45,402 nt of DNA from an uncultured Lachnospiraceae bacterium (GCA_947385425.1 CANDKY010000017.1:1-45402), one strand, 5' to 3'; shown: positions 24,791 to 33,455, counted from the stretch's first letter. The notes: generated from the sequence alone by a model not told the origin. Program-made: numbers and translations.

Positions 24791-25519
24791 TTATTCCACG
24801 GCAGCCCCTTTACCCTTGCCCCCTCCGCAGACCAACAATGCACGAATTCCCTTAACCCGGGGAATTATGTAATCACTTTTCACATTGTCGCCGATATGCA
24901 ATATCCTTCCCCCGAAACCCGGGTAAGCTTCCCTGATCGCCCCGTATAACTGCCCGGTGGATTTGCGCATGTTATACGCGGAAGAAAGGTACAGCCTTTC
25001 ATACCCCCCATATCCGCATTTATGCAAAATCTGTTTTATTATCCCCTCGTCCAGGTACATGTCGGAGGTAATGATAACCCTCTTCCCATCCTTTAAGGCT
25101 CTCCCATAAACCCTTTTCATCTGCGGATCCGGATAGCAGACCGATAATTCCGTCTTTTCTTCCAGTTCCCGCAGTATCTTTTTATCCTTCCCCGGTATCC
25201 CATGCATACAGCGGAATATATCCTTCAGCGTGATTTCCCCGGCGCCTTTCCTTTTGCGCGCCTCCCTCTCCGCTTCCGCCCTCTTTTCCTGATACCCGCT
25301 TACAGCAGTCCCTGTCCGCCCCAGGAATTCCTGGCAAACCAGCCTGTGGACATCTTCCGGTGCTTCCACCTTCCTCTTCACCAGGGTGTCAAATATGTCA
25401 AATGAAATAATTTCAGCCCGTCCGATTTCCCGCACCATCCTGCCCGCCTTAACCCCGAGCATTTCCCCCAGAGCATGCCTTGCCCGCCTTTTTACCTTAG
25501 CCAATGCCAGAGCCCGCAT
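24791..25519 (-). CDS. HAD-family phosphatase, operon 2
   Basis: 242 aa from the ATG at 25519 (GGGAGG upstream). Motifs DIFDT, TSDMY and IGDNVKSD are conserved with the copy at 10026. The start overlaps the phosphoribosyltransferase stop by 23 bases, exactly as in operon 1. It is predicted to dephosphorylate a phosphoribosylated glycan intermediate. The C-terminal tail is basic and slightly longer than in copy 1. Confidence 0.82.
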   Translation of the reverse strand: MRALALAKVKRRARHALGEMLGVKAGRMVREIGRAEIISFDIFDTLVKRKVEAPEDVHRLVCQEFLGRTGTAVSGYQEKRAEAEREARKRKGAGEITLKDIFRCMHGIPGKDKKILRELEEKTELSVCYPDPQMKRVYGRALKDGKRVIITSDMYLDEGIIKQILHKCGYGGYERLYLSSAYNMRKSTGQLYGAIREAYPGFGGRILHIGDNVKSDYIIPRVKGIRALLVCGGGKGKGAAVE

Positions 25520-26177
25520 CTTTATCCTCCCTGTGCTGTCCCCTTCCCTCCTGCGCCTTCCAAGCCTCATATTGCCTTAAAAATGCACCATACTGGGAAG
25601 ACTTCCGTGAAGTTGCCGTCAAAACAACCATATTCCTGTACCTGTAATAATCAACGCTTATCCGCTTGCGGCTATAGTCGATAACAGCATAGCCGGCTGT
25701 CCTGACTGCAGCGTCCGGGAAGTCTTCCCTGACAATTTTATGTACACACTGCAGCGTCAGCCCCGTATCCACGGAATCGTCAACAATCAGGATTTTCCCG
25801 TGCGGGCGCCTTCTTTCTTCTTTATACCTTACAGAAAGTTCCACGTCCCGCTTCCCTTTCTTTTCATTAAACTTATACATCAAAGGCATTTTCAGGATTT
25901 TCATCACGGCCTTCTCCGGCATAAGCCTGATAACCGTTTTCAGCCTGTCCTTTACCCTGCCGGCCGGGCGTCCCACAAGGATATCCGCCATTTCACAGCC
26001 AAAATATTCCGCTATCGGCTTCGCGAACAGGAACCCGCTTTTTGCTATAAAAACAACCAGATCCGGCTGGTACGTCTTCCCAATTTCCTCAGCCCATCTC
26101 CTGCAGTCGCTGGTTATACTGTCCATGGAACGTCTGCTTGTCCCTATATGTATGGCATTTCCCCCTGCTCTTCTCAT
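25497..26177 (-). CDS. phosphoribosyltransferase-domain protein, operon 2
   Basis: 226 aa from the ATG at 26177, which has the same AAGGTGG context as its paralogue. PRPP loop ILIVDDSVDTGLTL and the PPi-loop strand VVFIAKSGFLFA are unchanged. It is highly similar to 10711-11391 along its whole length but encoded with more GC-rich codons. With the overlapping HAD gene it forms the predicted two-step ribofuranose-transfer pair. Confidence 0.8.
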   Translation of the reverse strand: MRRAGGNAIHIGTSRRSMDSITSDCRRWAEEIGKTYQPDLVVFIAKSGFLFAKPIAEYFGCEMADILVGRPAGRVKDRLKTVIRLMPEKAVMKILKMPLMYKFNEKKGKRDVELSVRYKEERRRPHGKILIVDDSVDTGLTLQCVHKIVREDFPDAAVRTAGYAVIDYSRKRISVDYYRYRNMVVLTATSRKSSQYGAFLRQYEAWKAQEGRGQHREDKDAGSGIG

Positions 26178-26271
26178 CCTGTCCACCTTAAACGCCCATC
26201 CGTCCCCTTCCTGCACTGCCGCATATAAGGAACTGACCCATGCCCCGCCCGGCACATTCCCTTTGCCACAA

Positions 26272-26958
26272 CTAATACGCACCATCCCCATGAAACACTA
26301 CCGGGACAGTTTTAAGTATCATTTTGATATCCGTCAGCATCCCCATGTCTTCTATATATTTTAAATCCAGTTCCACCCATTCTTTCCACTTGATATCTGC
26401 CCTCCCACTTATCTGCCAATAACAGGTAAGTCCGGGCTTTACAATCAGCCGCTGCTTTTCATATTCATTACAGGCCTCCATCTGGAAAGTCAGTATAGGC
26501 CTGGGACCTACAATACTCATATCCCCTTTTAATATATTAATGAGCTGGGGCAGTTCATCTATACTATACTTCCTTATGAATCTCCCAACTTTCGTAATCC
26601 GCGGATCATCCTTTATTTTAAAAGCATGTCCCGACTGCTCATTTTTTTTCATCATCTCTTCAAATTTCCTGTCCGCACCCTTATACATACTACGAAATTT
26701 ATACATATCAAAAGGATTCATGTCTTTACCTGCCCTAGGCTGTACAAAAAATATCGGGCCTCCATCTTCCAAAAATATTGCAACGGCAGTAACCAGAAAA
26801 ACAGGCGAAAGTACCACCAAGGCAAAAGAAGATGCTACAATATCAAATAACCGTTTTAATGATTTGAAAACCAAGGATTTTTCTTCATACAATTCCCGAT
26901 ATCTCATGATATTGTTTCTGTAAAACAGCTTTTCTACATCCCTGGTTAAAGAATCCAT
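26272..26958 (-). CDS. phosphoglycosyl transferase, operon 2
   Basis: 228 aa, the same length as 11543-12229 and very close in sequence, including MYKFRSM, the DELPQL region, VGPRPILTF and KPGLTCYWQISGR. A good AAGGAG precedes the ATG. It would load the first phospho-sugar of repeat unit 2 on undecaprenyl phosphate. The near identity suggests both polymers begin with the same sugar. Its base composition is AT-rich against GC-rich neighbours, the opposite of operon 1. Confidence 0.93.
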   Translation of the reverse strand: MDSLTRDVEKLFYRNNIMRYRELYEEKSLVFKSLKRLFDIVASSFALVVLSPVFLVTAVAIFLEDGGPIFFVQPRAGKDMNPFDMYKFRSMYKGADRKFEEMMKKNEQSGHAFKIKDDPRITKVGRFIRKYSIDELPQLINILKGDMSIVGPRPILTFQMEACNEYEKQRLIVKPGLTCYWQISGRADIKWKEWVELDLKYIEDMGMLTDIKMILKTVPVVFHGDGAY

Positions 26959-27253
26959 AACTTCTCTCCTTTATTTTCATAAACGACAGACCATATACCC
27001 CCTGGCGCAGTTCTTTCTTCCATACCCTGTTGGATACGCTTCTCTGATTTGTAACAAAGTAAATATTTAACCTAACCCGGATAAACCGGGATCAAGATTT
27101 TGCCATTTTGCGCAAGAAATTGTTTAAGTACCTAATAATATAAAATATAGTCCCGGAACTCTGGCCACCCGCCATGAAATATCATCTATAAAAAATTTAG
27201 AGGACTTTTTATTTTGATTATGCAGTTACCGGAATCCCGGGAATATAATCAAG
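26959..27253. other. spacer before element A copy 2, no gene seen
   Basis: AT-rich spacer without a supported reading frame. It has a small hairpin CCCGG-ATAAA-CCGGG at 27076-27090. It is not clearly alignable to the operon 1 spacer until element A begins. Confidence 0.35.
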
Positions 27254-27370
27254 TATGATTATTAGCATTCTGCCGCCCACGTTACCACGGGGCGGCAGAA
27301 CAACCACATGTTGGGAATTAATTTTAACGGGTTAACCCGCCGGTTCATCATGCATGATTAATAAATATTT
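27254..27370 (-). ncRNA. conserved structured element A, copy 2
   Basis: Has the same three structural blocks as copy 1: ATCATGCATGAT (27347-27358), CGGGTTAACCCG (27328-27339) and the strong hairpin at 27267-27301, here with a GTAA loop. The stem is one pair shorter, yet the loop stays a GNRA tetraloop. The sequence TATGATTATT on the far side is also kept. Conservation against a diverged background argues for a functional RNA. Confidence 0.6.
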
Positions 27371-27407
27371 TTAATTAGGCAATATACTTCCCTTCACATC
27401 CCGGGAA

Positions 27408-28646
27408 TTATTCCCCGGTTTTAGGGGAAACTGCCGGGTTCGAAGGTGTTACGGTTGTACCTGTAACGGTAGGTGTTGTCCCTACTTTTGCAAGGCCCAC
27501 AGCCGCTGCTGCTTTAGCGGCATCCGCTGCTTCCGCTGCTTCCTTATCCAGCAGGCCATAATCCGTTGATTTGTCGTAATTATCCGACGGCGCTGCTGCC
27601 GGTGCCTTCTCCAATGCCGCTACTCTCGTGATAAAGAACGGGGAGCAGTTTGTTATCCGCACTACCAGCTTGCCGTCCACAAACTCAGCGGGGAGGGTTT
27701 CCCAGCCGTTTACTTCGTCATAATGCATTACAAAATAATCATATGCCCCGGTATCAACCCCGCTCAGCGGGATGGATACGCTGTCGCCGCCCTTGGTATC
27801 AAATTCCATATCTACCGCCGTCAGGATCTCAGGCTGTGCCGCCGGCTTCTTGAAATTATTTTTGCTTACAATGCTGTCCAGCACTTTCGTAACAGCCTTC
27901 TCTGCCGCTGCCAGATGTTTGGGCTCTACGGCTTTGATCTTTATTTCATCCACGCCGTTTGCGGACAAAATATTTTCCCAGTTCACCTTTTCATTATTAA
28001 GGTATCCTATGGATTTCGTCTCATAAGCTGCCGCGTCTTCCTCTGTCAGGTCGACTACCGCTTCCTGTATGCCGCCCGCCTGTACCCTCGTATCCTCCGG
28101 TGTTGAAACGGCGCTGGCTTCCAGTTTCTGCGTTATCGAGAGCAGGCTGTCACCCTTTTTCTCAACGGTCTTAATTGTAGTCTCATTCCCGTCCGCATCA
28201 TATACCTTAAAGCTTTCGGTAGTCTTTACAGAACCGTCCGCTTCCTTCACTTCCGTTGTTTCCGTAGCGCTGAGCGGGTTTCCGTATTTGCCTACTTCCG
28301 TTTCCTTCTTCGTAGTAGTGGAACCGTCCGCAGATGTAGTGGTTTCCGTGTTTTTCTTCACATTACCCTCTGCATCCTTCTCCACTGTCGTTGTCACCGT
28401 ACTCCCGTCTGCCTCCGTCTTCTTTTCTTCCACAACTGTGCCGATCAGGTTGCCGTCCGCGTCCGTGGTTGTACTGGTCTGGGTATAATTATCATCATCC
28501 CCTACTTTGTTTATCTCCGTCTTATTTCCGGTTTCCTCATCTGTTACAGTCGTATTTGTGCTTTCTGCCGCACTTACCGGAACTCCGACAACAAGCGATA
28601 CCGCCAGGCCAAGCGCCAGCATACTATAAAGTTTCTTCCTTTTCAT
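27408..28646 (-). CDS. secreted SPKTG-ending surface protein, operon 2
   Basis: 412 aa. Signal peptide (MKRKKLYSMLALGLAVSLV, cleavage near VSA-A) like copy 1. Residues about 30-150 are Thr/Glu/Asp-rich with repeated DADGN/EADGS units, and differ from the Ala/Glu-rich region of copy 1. The domain with YFVMHYDEVNGWETLPAEF and the C-terminal 60 residues are shared, again ending SPKTG-E (407-412) with no membrane tail. AAGGAG lies before the ATG. So the two proteins share the signal, a folded domain and the sorting end but have different exposed regions. Possibly the sortase substrate and glycan carrier of operon 2. Confidence 0.8.
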   Translation of the reverse strand: MKRKKLYSMLALGLAVSLVVGVPVSAAESTNTTVTDEETGNKTEINKVGDDDNYTQTSTTTDADGNLIGTVVEEKKTEADGSTVTTTVEKDAEGNVKKNTETTTSADGSTTTKKETEVGKYGNPLSATETTEVKEADGSVKTTESFKVYDADGNETTIKTVEKKGDSLLSITQKLEASAVSTPEDTRVQAGGIQEAVVDLTEEDAAAYETKSIGYLNNEKVNWENILSANGVDEIKIKAVEPKHLAAAEKAVTKVLDSIVSKNNFKKPAAQPEILTAVDMEFDTKGGDSVSIPLSGVDTGAYDYFVMHYDEVNGWETLPAEFVDGKLVVRITNCSPFFITRVAALEKAPAAAPSDNYDKSTDYGLLDKEAAEAADAAKAAAAVGLAKVGTTPTVTGTTVTPSNPAVSPKTGE

Positions 28647-28672
28647 TTCCTTTCTCCTTTCCCTTATAATTC

Positions 28673-28708
28673 CATGTGGTTATATCAAGCCTTTCGGCCT
28701 AATACCTG
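28673..28708 (-). promoter_or_regulatory. conserved 36-base element B, copy 2
   Basis: Identical over 36 bases to 13887-13922 and in the same place, between the LCP stop and the SPKTG gene ribosome-binding site. It forms the short GAAA-capped stem followed by AACCACATG in the transcript. Confidence 0.55.
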
Positions 28709-28720
28709 GTTCACTGCGGC

Positions 28721-29791
28721 CTAATCTGTTACCTCTTCATAAAACACTTTTAAAACCAATTCATAAAGCGCCGCCTCATCTATGTAAAACTCCTCGAACC
28801 TGTCCCCCATAACGGTTTCCCCTTCCAATGAATATAAATTTCCGCTGTCAAAATGGTATCCCAGTATCTGCGATGCCAGATAACCGGCCTCATCCGCCGA
28901 AATATCCGTCACCATATACCTGCTCAGCGTCCTGTACAATGTAACCGGGAGCGTGATATCCGTTTTCATGGCCTCCACCGCCTTCGCCGCATATGCCCCC
29001 AGGTACTGTTTCTGGCGTTCCAGGCGCTGCCCCGCACTGTTGAAGCTCGTTACGTCCCTGTAATGTAAATAATGGTAAGAACCCATCCCTTCCAGATGTA
29101 CGGCTTCCCCTTCTTCTGTACGGAAGCCTTTGAAACGGATGCTTTCCAGAGCCTCCACATCCACGCCGCCAACCGCGTCATTGATCAGCGGGATCGCCCC
29201 CATATTAATGGCACAGTACCCATGGATCGGCAGGTTATAAAACAGCCTCGACACCGCTTCCCTGCTGCGTTCACAGCTTAACTCCGCCCCGTCCCCGTAA
29301 CCATGCTGCAAAGTAATCTGCCTTACGCTCCTCTCCTTAAATTCACCATCCTTCGTATAGACATCCACCTCAGCCATCGTATCCCTCGGGATGCCAATCA
29401 CATGGATTTCCTTCCCGTGCGGGTCCAGCACGAGGAGGAAAATTGCATCCGACTGCCCGCCGTCTATGCCGTTTTTTACCGGCGCCACTTCCTGCATCTT
29501 GTCAATCCCAAGGAAGAGGAACGTCAGGATATCTTCATTGTACCGGTAGTACTTTCCCCGGAAAAAAATGTCCCCCTCCTGCCAGCCGGACGGCCGTCCG
29601 TCCGGCCCTTCTTCCTCTTCCGAATGCCCCGACATAGCCTCAACCATCTGCCCGCCGTCCGCCTGTCCGTACAGCTTTTTCCTTCCCGATTCCCGCACCC
29701 CGGCAAAAACCCCGACGGCGGCCAGTGTAAATATTGTCAGCACAACCAAAGCAATCCCCACTGCACGGAGGATACGCACCCTAATCTTCAT
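28721..29791 (-). CDS. LytR-CpsA-Psr (LCP) glycan ligase, operon 2
   Basis: 356 aa with an N-terminal helix (about 9-30) and an LCP domain with FLFLGIDK, GGQSDAIFLLVLD, IGIPRDT and INMGAIPLINDAVGGV. It aligns end to end with 13980-15056. It overlaps the sortase stop by 11 bases. It is predicted to transfer polymer 2 from its lipid carrier to the envelope acceptor. Confidence 0.92.
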   Translation of the reverse strand: MKIRVRILRAVGIALVVLTIFTLAAVGVFAGVRESGRKKLYGQADGGQMVEAMSGHSEEEEGPDGRPSGWQEGDIFFRGKYYRYNEDILTFLFLGIDKMQEVAPVKNGIDGGQSDAIFLLVLDPHGKEIHVIGIPRDTMAEVDVYTKDGEFKERSVRQITLQHGYGDGAELSCERSREAVSRLFYNLPIHGYCAINMGAIPLINDAVGGVDVEALESIRFKGFRTEEGEAVHLEGMGSYHYLHYRDVTSFNSAGQRLERQKQYLGAYAAKAVEAMKTDITLPVTLYRTLSRYMVTDISADEAGYLASQILGYHFDSGNLYSLEGETVMGDRFEEFYIDEAALYELVLKVFYEEVTD

Positions 29792-30638
29792 TCAGCAATA
29801 CTCCCTGTACCAGATAACGGTTATCCGGTTTATTCGCCATGCATGTGGACAGCACCAGGATATGGTCGGCAGTCGTAAGCTCCACATCCTCCGCCCGGTT
29901 GCAGTTCATATTCCGGTAATTCAGCACGCCGTCTATGTATTCCTTAAACTCAGCCGGTGCAAAATAATCATGCCCGTAGAGCAGGTGCTCATTGGTATAC
30001 TCGTAAGCCGCAAATATCCTGTAAACAAGCAGCCCCTCCGGCGTATAAATATACACATACGGGTTTTCCTCAAAATATTCCGCGTCTTCATAATTATGGA
30101 GATCCGCAAACATCGTCCCGTTTTTCATGTTATGCCCGTAAATCACCGTCACCGGGTCCTCAAAATCCTTCCTGTTATATTTCTCCGAATAAATACATCC
30201 GGGATACCCGCGGCTGCCGTCCAGGTTATAATTCAGATAATAATAATTGTCCGCCGGGTGCTGAAGCACCGGGTAATCCACACGGGTGTCCGGGATGTAG
30301 ACCCAGGCGTAAATATCTTCATTTACATTTTCCTGCAGGTCCTCAAAATCAACTTCCTTCTCCGGTATCGGGACGCCCATATCCATAAGCCCCTGCAGCC
30401 CTCCGGGCAGCTCCGGTTCTTCCTCTTCCTCCTGCGCCGGTTCCGGCACTTCCCCGCCTTCCTCCGTCCCGGACACTTCTTCCGCAATAACCTCCTGCCC
30501 CGCTGCCTGTCCGCCGCCGTCCTCCGGCTGCTTATCCTTATCCCCGCATGCCGCCAGGCTGAAAACCGCCGCCGCCAAAAGCACGGCCAATATTTTCCGC
30601 ATCCGGCTGCCCTTTTTCTTTGAAACCTGTTCTTTCAT
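29781..30638 (-). CDS. class B-like sortase with lipoprotein signal, operon 2
   Basis: 285 aa from the ATG at 30638; a TTG at 30677 would lie in the leader. The basic start (MKEQVSKKKGSRMRK) and hydrophobic stretch end in the lipobox SLAAC (Cys31). An acidic linker leads to the sortase domain with His169 (GHNM), Cys266 (VLSTC) and Arg274. YAWVYIPDTRVDYPVLQ marks class B. It is the first gene of operon 2, 54 bases from the left inverted repeat of segment 2. The likely substrate is the SPKTG protein at 27408. Confidence 0.88.
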   Translation of the reverse strand: MKEQVSKKKGSRMRKILAVLLAAAVFSLAACGDKDKQPEDGGGQAAGQEVIAEEVSGTEEGGEVPEPAQEEEEEPELPGGLQGLMDMGVPIPEKEVDFEDLQENVNEDIYAWVYIPDTRVDYPVLQHPADNYYYLNYNLDGSRGYPGCIYSEKYNRKDFEDPVTVIYGHNMKNGTMFADLHNYEDAEYFEENPYVYIYTPEGLLVYRIFAAYEYTNEHLLYGHDYFAPAEFKEYIDGVLNYRNMNCNRAEDVELTTADHILVLSTCMANKPDNRYLVQGVLLNED

Positions 30639-30692
30639 CCTATAAAATAACCCTCTTTCTTCGATATATTCCTGCAATTCCCGGCATTTTCT

Positions 30693-30717
30693 TTCGTAAA
30701 ATACCCTATTATACGAA
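30693..30717 (+). repeat. left inverted repeat of invertible promoter 2
   Basis: TTCGTA, a core containing ATACCCTAT, then TACGAA. It matches the reverse complement of 31060-31084 at 24 of 25 positions. The outer arms equal those of segment 1, but the centre differs (CCC instead of TCC). Confidence 0.85.
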
Positions 30718-30782
30718 AATTCGACATACAGCTTCCGGGAAGTGCCGTAAATACGGCATTCCCGGTACTTCCCGCACGGCTT

Positions 30783-30892
30783 TGACGGTCAAATTGACGG
30801 CCTAAAATCAGGTTTCCCTAAAAAATACCGACCGCAAAAGCACGCATTCCCATGGCCTGGCAGGCATCCCCTTCTGACGGTCATTTTGACGG
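30783..30892 (+). promoter_or_regulatory. two TGACGG direct-repeat pairs, segment 2
   Basis: TGACGG starts at 30783 and 30795, then at 30875 and 30887: 12-base periods and 92 bases between pairs, identical spacing to segment 1. Each pair is followed by CCTAAAAT. Confidence 0.6.
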
Positions 30893-30974
30893 CCTAAAAT
30901 ATAATTCCATAGGAAAACGCACCACATCTCCCTGTAATCCGGTTCGAAAATTCATAAAAAAGGGGAAAATAGAG

Positions 30975-31003
30975 TTGATTTTTAGGAAAAACTGTGATAG
31001 CAT
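30975..31003 (+). promoter_or_regulatory. promoter inside invertible segment 2
   Basis: TTGATT at 30975-30980, 17 bases identical to segment 1 (TTTAGGAAAAACTGTGA), then TAGCAT at 30998-31003, with TG for an extended -10. It points right. Confidence 0.7.
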
Positions 31004-31059
31004 AAACAAGACGTCGTAAATAAATGGTTTTTAACGGAAAAAAAACGTCAGATATAGTT

Positions 31060-31084
31060 TTCGTATAATAGGGTATTCTACGAA
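31060..31084 (-). repeat. right inverted repeat of invertible promoter 2
   Basis: TTCGTA, a core containing ATAGGGTAT, then TACGAA; the inverted partner of 30693-30717 with one mismatch. Confidence 0.85.
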
Positions 31085-31094
31085 AAATACAGTT

Positions 31095-31122
31095 CCCGCC
31101 AGCATCTTCATTTGCTGCAGGG
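31095..31122 (+). terminator. hairpin just outside inverted repeat 2
   Basis: CCCGCCAGCA pairs with TGCTGCAGGG (eight pairs with a 2x2 internal loop), followed by AGTTTCTT. Same place and fold as 16574-16605. A candidate stop for transcripts leaving segment 2 in the present orientation. Confidence 0.35.
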
Positions 31123-31142
31123 AGTTTCTTATGCCAGAGCGT

Positions 31143-31163
31143 GAAAGCATTTTTCAAACACGC
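31143..31163 (+). repeat. dispersed 21-bp repeat, copy 2
   Basis: Exact copy of the 21 bases at 73-93 (GAAAGCATTTTTC then AAACACGC). Confidence 0.55.
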
Positions 31164-31260
31164 CCCAGGGGGTTGTAAGGGGCGCCAAACCTGTATTTAA
31201 GCTTTCAGCACATAACCTGAATCAGCTATCTATGAACTTTTCCCAGACCTGATAATTGAA

Positions 31261-31289
31261 TAGACTTTACACTTTTGATGTGCTATACT
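31261..31289 (+). promoter_or_regulatory. likely promoter of the DtxR-type gene
   Basis: TAGACT, 17 bases, TATACT. An ATGATG...CATCAT inverted repeat follows at about 31303-31328 and could be an operator. The 15-base repeat AGGAACTGTGAAAAA lies at 31335-31349 in the leader. Bases 31164-31260 show nothing else. Confidence 0.5.
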
Positions 31290-31425
31290 GCATATAAAAT
31301 CAATGATGAATTGGAATCACTCCATCATAAAGTAAGGAACTGTGAAAAATAAATGTTCACGCAAGAAAAGGGAATGATATCCATGCCGGCAATACCTCCA
31401 GGAAAGGACAGGTTAAGAAAAGAAA

Positions 31426-31791
31426 ATGATTATCAATGAATCAGCAGAAAACTATCTGGAAACCATTCTGATTTTAAGCAGATCACACCCGGTAGTCCGT
31501 TCCGTAGACATCGCGGAAAAACTGGGTTATAAGAAATCCAGCGTCAGCGTAGCCATGAAGAACCTCCGGATGAAAGAACATATCACTGTTACGAAAGAAG
31601 GATTTATCTACCTGACAGAATCGGGAAAAGCCATTGCGGATATGATTTACGAAAGGCATGAACTGCTCACAGAATGGCTGGTACGCCTGGGCGTCGCCCC
31701 CGAAACCGCCGCCGAGGATGCCTGCCGTATGGAGCATGTCATCAGCAAAGAAAGCTTTGAAGCTATCAAAAAACATGTATCCGTAAAATAA
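31426..31791 (+). CDS. DtxR-family metal-dependent regulator
   Basis: 121 aa: N-terminal winged helix (about 5-65: SAENYLETIL, SVDIAEKLGYKKSSVSVAMKNL) and a helical dimerisation/metal domain. C100-x-x-E103-H104 with H78 matches the Cys-Glu-His metal set of DtxR rather than the Glu-x-x-Glu-His of MntR, so an iron-type sensor is favoured. There is no C-terminal SH3-like domain, as in short Clostridia members. No metal transporter is adjacent. It reads towards the spermidine-synthase-like gene and ends in its own terminator. Confidence 0.88.
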   Translation: MIINESAENYLETILILSRSHPVVRSVDIAEKLGYKKSSVSVAMKNLRMKEHITVTKEGFIYLTESGKAIADMIYERHELLTEWLVRLGVAPETAAEDACRMEHVISKESFEAIKKHVSVK

Positions 31792-31792
31792 G

Positions 31793-31819
31793 GCTGTCCG
31801 CACCGCAGACAGCTTTTTT
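31793..31819 (+). terminator. terminator of the DtxR-type gene
   Basis: GCTGTC and GACAGC arms with inner GC pairs, then TTTTTT at 31814-31819, two bases after the stop. The T-run overlaps the stop codon of the opposing gene, so it may serve both strands. Confidence 0.8.
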
Positions 31820-33455
31820 ACATAGCATTCAAAAGCCCTTCTATCCCTTCTTCCCTGAAAATCCCCTTATAATATCCGATCTCATTCTGAATCAGGCTGT
31901 CTATTACACTCATTCCAAGCAGTTCCACCGGGGCCTTATCATCCGTCAGAAGATATTCCCCTTTCTCATAAGGGACCAGCGCTCCTCCCACCCTCTCCAT
32001 CATGGCGGCGAGTTCACCGTCCTCCAGCTTCCCGGCATTTTCCGCAAAAGCAGCGAGCACATCCCCGTTCTGCGTGGCAAACAATTCCCGGTTGGTAGTC
32101 CCCCGCACCTTGGCAGTGTACACATAATCAAACACACTGGCAATCGTATCGGAAAGATAATCATTGATATTCCCTTCCTCCTCCGAATGCATATTCATGT
32201 TGACTACCATAACGCCCCCGTCCTTCAGATGTTCACGTACCATCGTAAAAAATTCAACGGAAGACATCTGGAAAGGGATCGTAATATCCTGGTACGCATC
32301 CACCATAATGACATCATATTTGGTATCCACCGCCTGCAAATAAGCGCGCCCGTCATAGGTAGTCACCTTAACCGTATCCGGCAGATTAAAATATTCCCCC
32401 GCCAAATCCGTGATTTTCCGGTCGATTTCCACCCCTTCTATCTCCATATTCCGAAAATACCTCATGCACTGTCCGGCATAAGTCCCGGTCCCCATCCCCA
32501 GGACAAGGAGCTTTGCATCCTCCTTCTCCCCTGCCCCTGCCATCAAAGGGGCAGCCAGGGCATAATCGTAATACATCCCTGTCAGCGAATCATCCTTCAT
32601 CATAATGGACTGCACGCCAAACAATACATTTGTAGACAAAATCACGCTCTCCTCCGACTCCTTCACCTGCAGATAATTATAAATGGACTCCCCCTCGTAC
32701 AAAAGATCCGTTTCCCAAAATGCAAAACTCCCGGAATGCCCGAAAATGCCAAACAGGATAAACAGCGCCGCCGCCAGGGCGCAAGCCCTCTTTTTCCCCT
32801 TCCTGCCGATAAAATAAACCACACCCAGCACCAGCAGAATCCCTGAAAAAATCAAAAACGTAATGGAAGTCCCCACTGCCGGTATGGTCACAAAAGTAGG
32901 CAGGAACGTCCCGATAATACTTCCGATCGTATTAAAAGCCCCCAATGTACCTACCGTTTTCCCGCTGTCATCCAGACTGTCCACCGTATACTTCACCAAA
33001 GACGGAGTCACCGTCCCAAGCAAAAAAAGCGGAAACACAAAAATAACCATACAGGCCACAAAACCCGCCAGAATCAGGAAATTATTATTTACCGTCAGCA
33101 CAAGTACCGCCGATATCCCCAAAATAATATATTTCCCCGCCAAAGGAATCGCCGCTATCCAAAGCGCCGCTATGATCAGCCGCATATACAGCCTGTCCGG
33201 ATCCGGGTCCTTATCCGCGCTCCTGCCGCCCCATATATTCCCCAATGCCATGGCAATCATAATCGTCCCGATAATAATCGTCCAGACAATCTGCGAAGAA
33301 CTGAAATAAGGCGCCAACAGCCTGCTTGCCCCCAGCTCCACCGCCATGACCGACATCCCGGCAAAAAACTCCGTAGCATATAAATAGTACTTATTTTTCC
33401 CTATGTTTCCCATACTTCCACCTGCATCCGCTTTTAAGCCTGTTAAAAAAATCAT
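31818..33455 (-). CDS. membrane-bound spermidine-synthase-like protein
   Basis: 545 aa. The N-terminal half has about seven membrane helices in a fused-MFS/spermidine-synthase pattern (FFAGMSVMAVELGASRLLAPYF, LLGTVTPSLVKYTVDS). The C-terminal half is a class I methyltransferase-like fold with LLVLGMGTGTYAG, EGVEID and VIMVDAYQ. Aminopropyltransferase activity is uncertain for such fusions, so I do not call it speE. The frame starts at an ATG overlapping the upstream stop by four bases; an ATG at 33413 with AGGTGG close upstream is an equally good start. It is co-transcribed with the zinc-ribbon gene. Confidence 0.82.
   Translation of the reverse strand: MIFLTGLKADAGGSMGNIGKNKYYLYATEFFAGMSVMAVELGASRLLAPYFSSSQIVWTIIIGTIMIAMALGNIWGGRSADKDPDPDRLYMRLIIAALWIAAIPLAGKYIILGISAVLVLTVNNNFLILAGFVACMVIFVFPLFLLGTVTPSLVKYTVDSLDDSGKTVGTLGAFNTIGSIIGTFLPTFVTIPAVGTSITFLIFSGILLVLGVVYFIGRKGKKRACALAAALFILFGIFGHSGSFAFWETDLLYEGESIYNYLQVKESEESVILSTNVLFGVQSIMMKDDSLTGMYYDYALAAPLMAGAGEKEDAKLLVLGMGTGTYAGQCMRYFRNMEIEGVEIDRKITDLAGEYFNLPDTVKVTTYDGRAYLQAVDTKYDVIMVDAYQDITIPFQMSSVEFFTMVREHLKDGGVMVVNMNMHSEEEGNINDYLSDTIASVFDYVYTAKVRGTTNRELFATQNGDVLAAFAENAGKLEDGELAAMMERVGGALVPYEKGEYLLTDDKAPVELLGMSVIDSLIQNEIGYYKGIFREEGIEGLLNAM

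Larger units (their letters stand above)
30718..31059. other. invertible promoter segment 2 (342 bp)
   Basis: Spacer between the inverted repeats, alignable to segment 1, with the same promoter and TGACGG pairs in the same order. It also contains a GCCGTAAATACGGC palindrome near its left end. No gene is seen. As assembled, the promoter faces right, away from the sortase gene. Confidence 0.75.

Noticed and set aside
30894-31157. 87-residue minus-strand frame across invertible segment 2
   Set aside because: It crosses the inverted repeat, so inversion would break it; its similarity to a frame at 16297-16485 is explained by conserved regulatory DNA.
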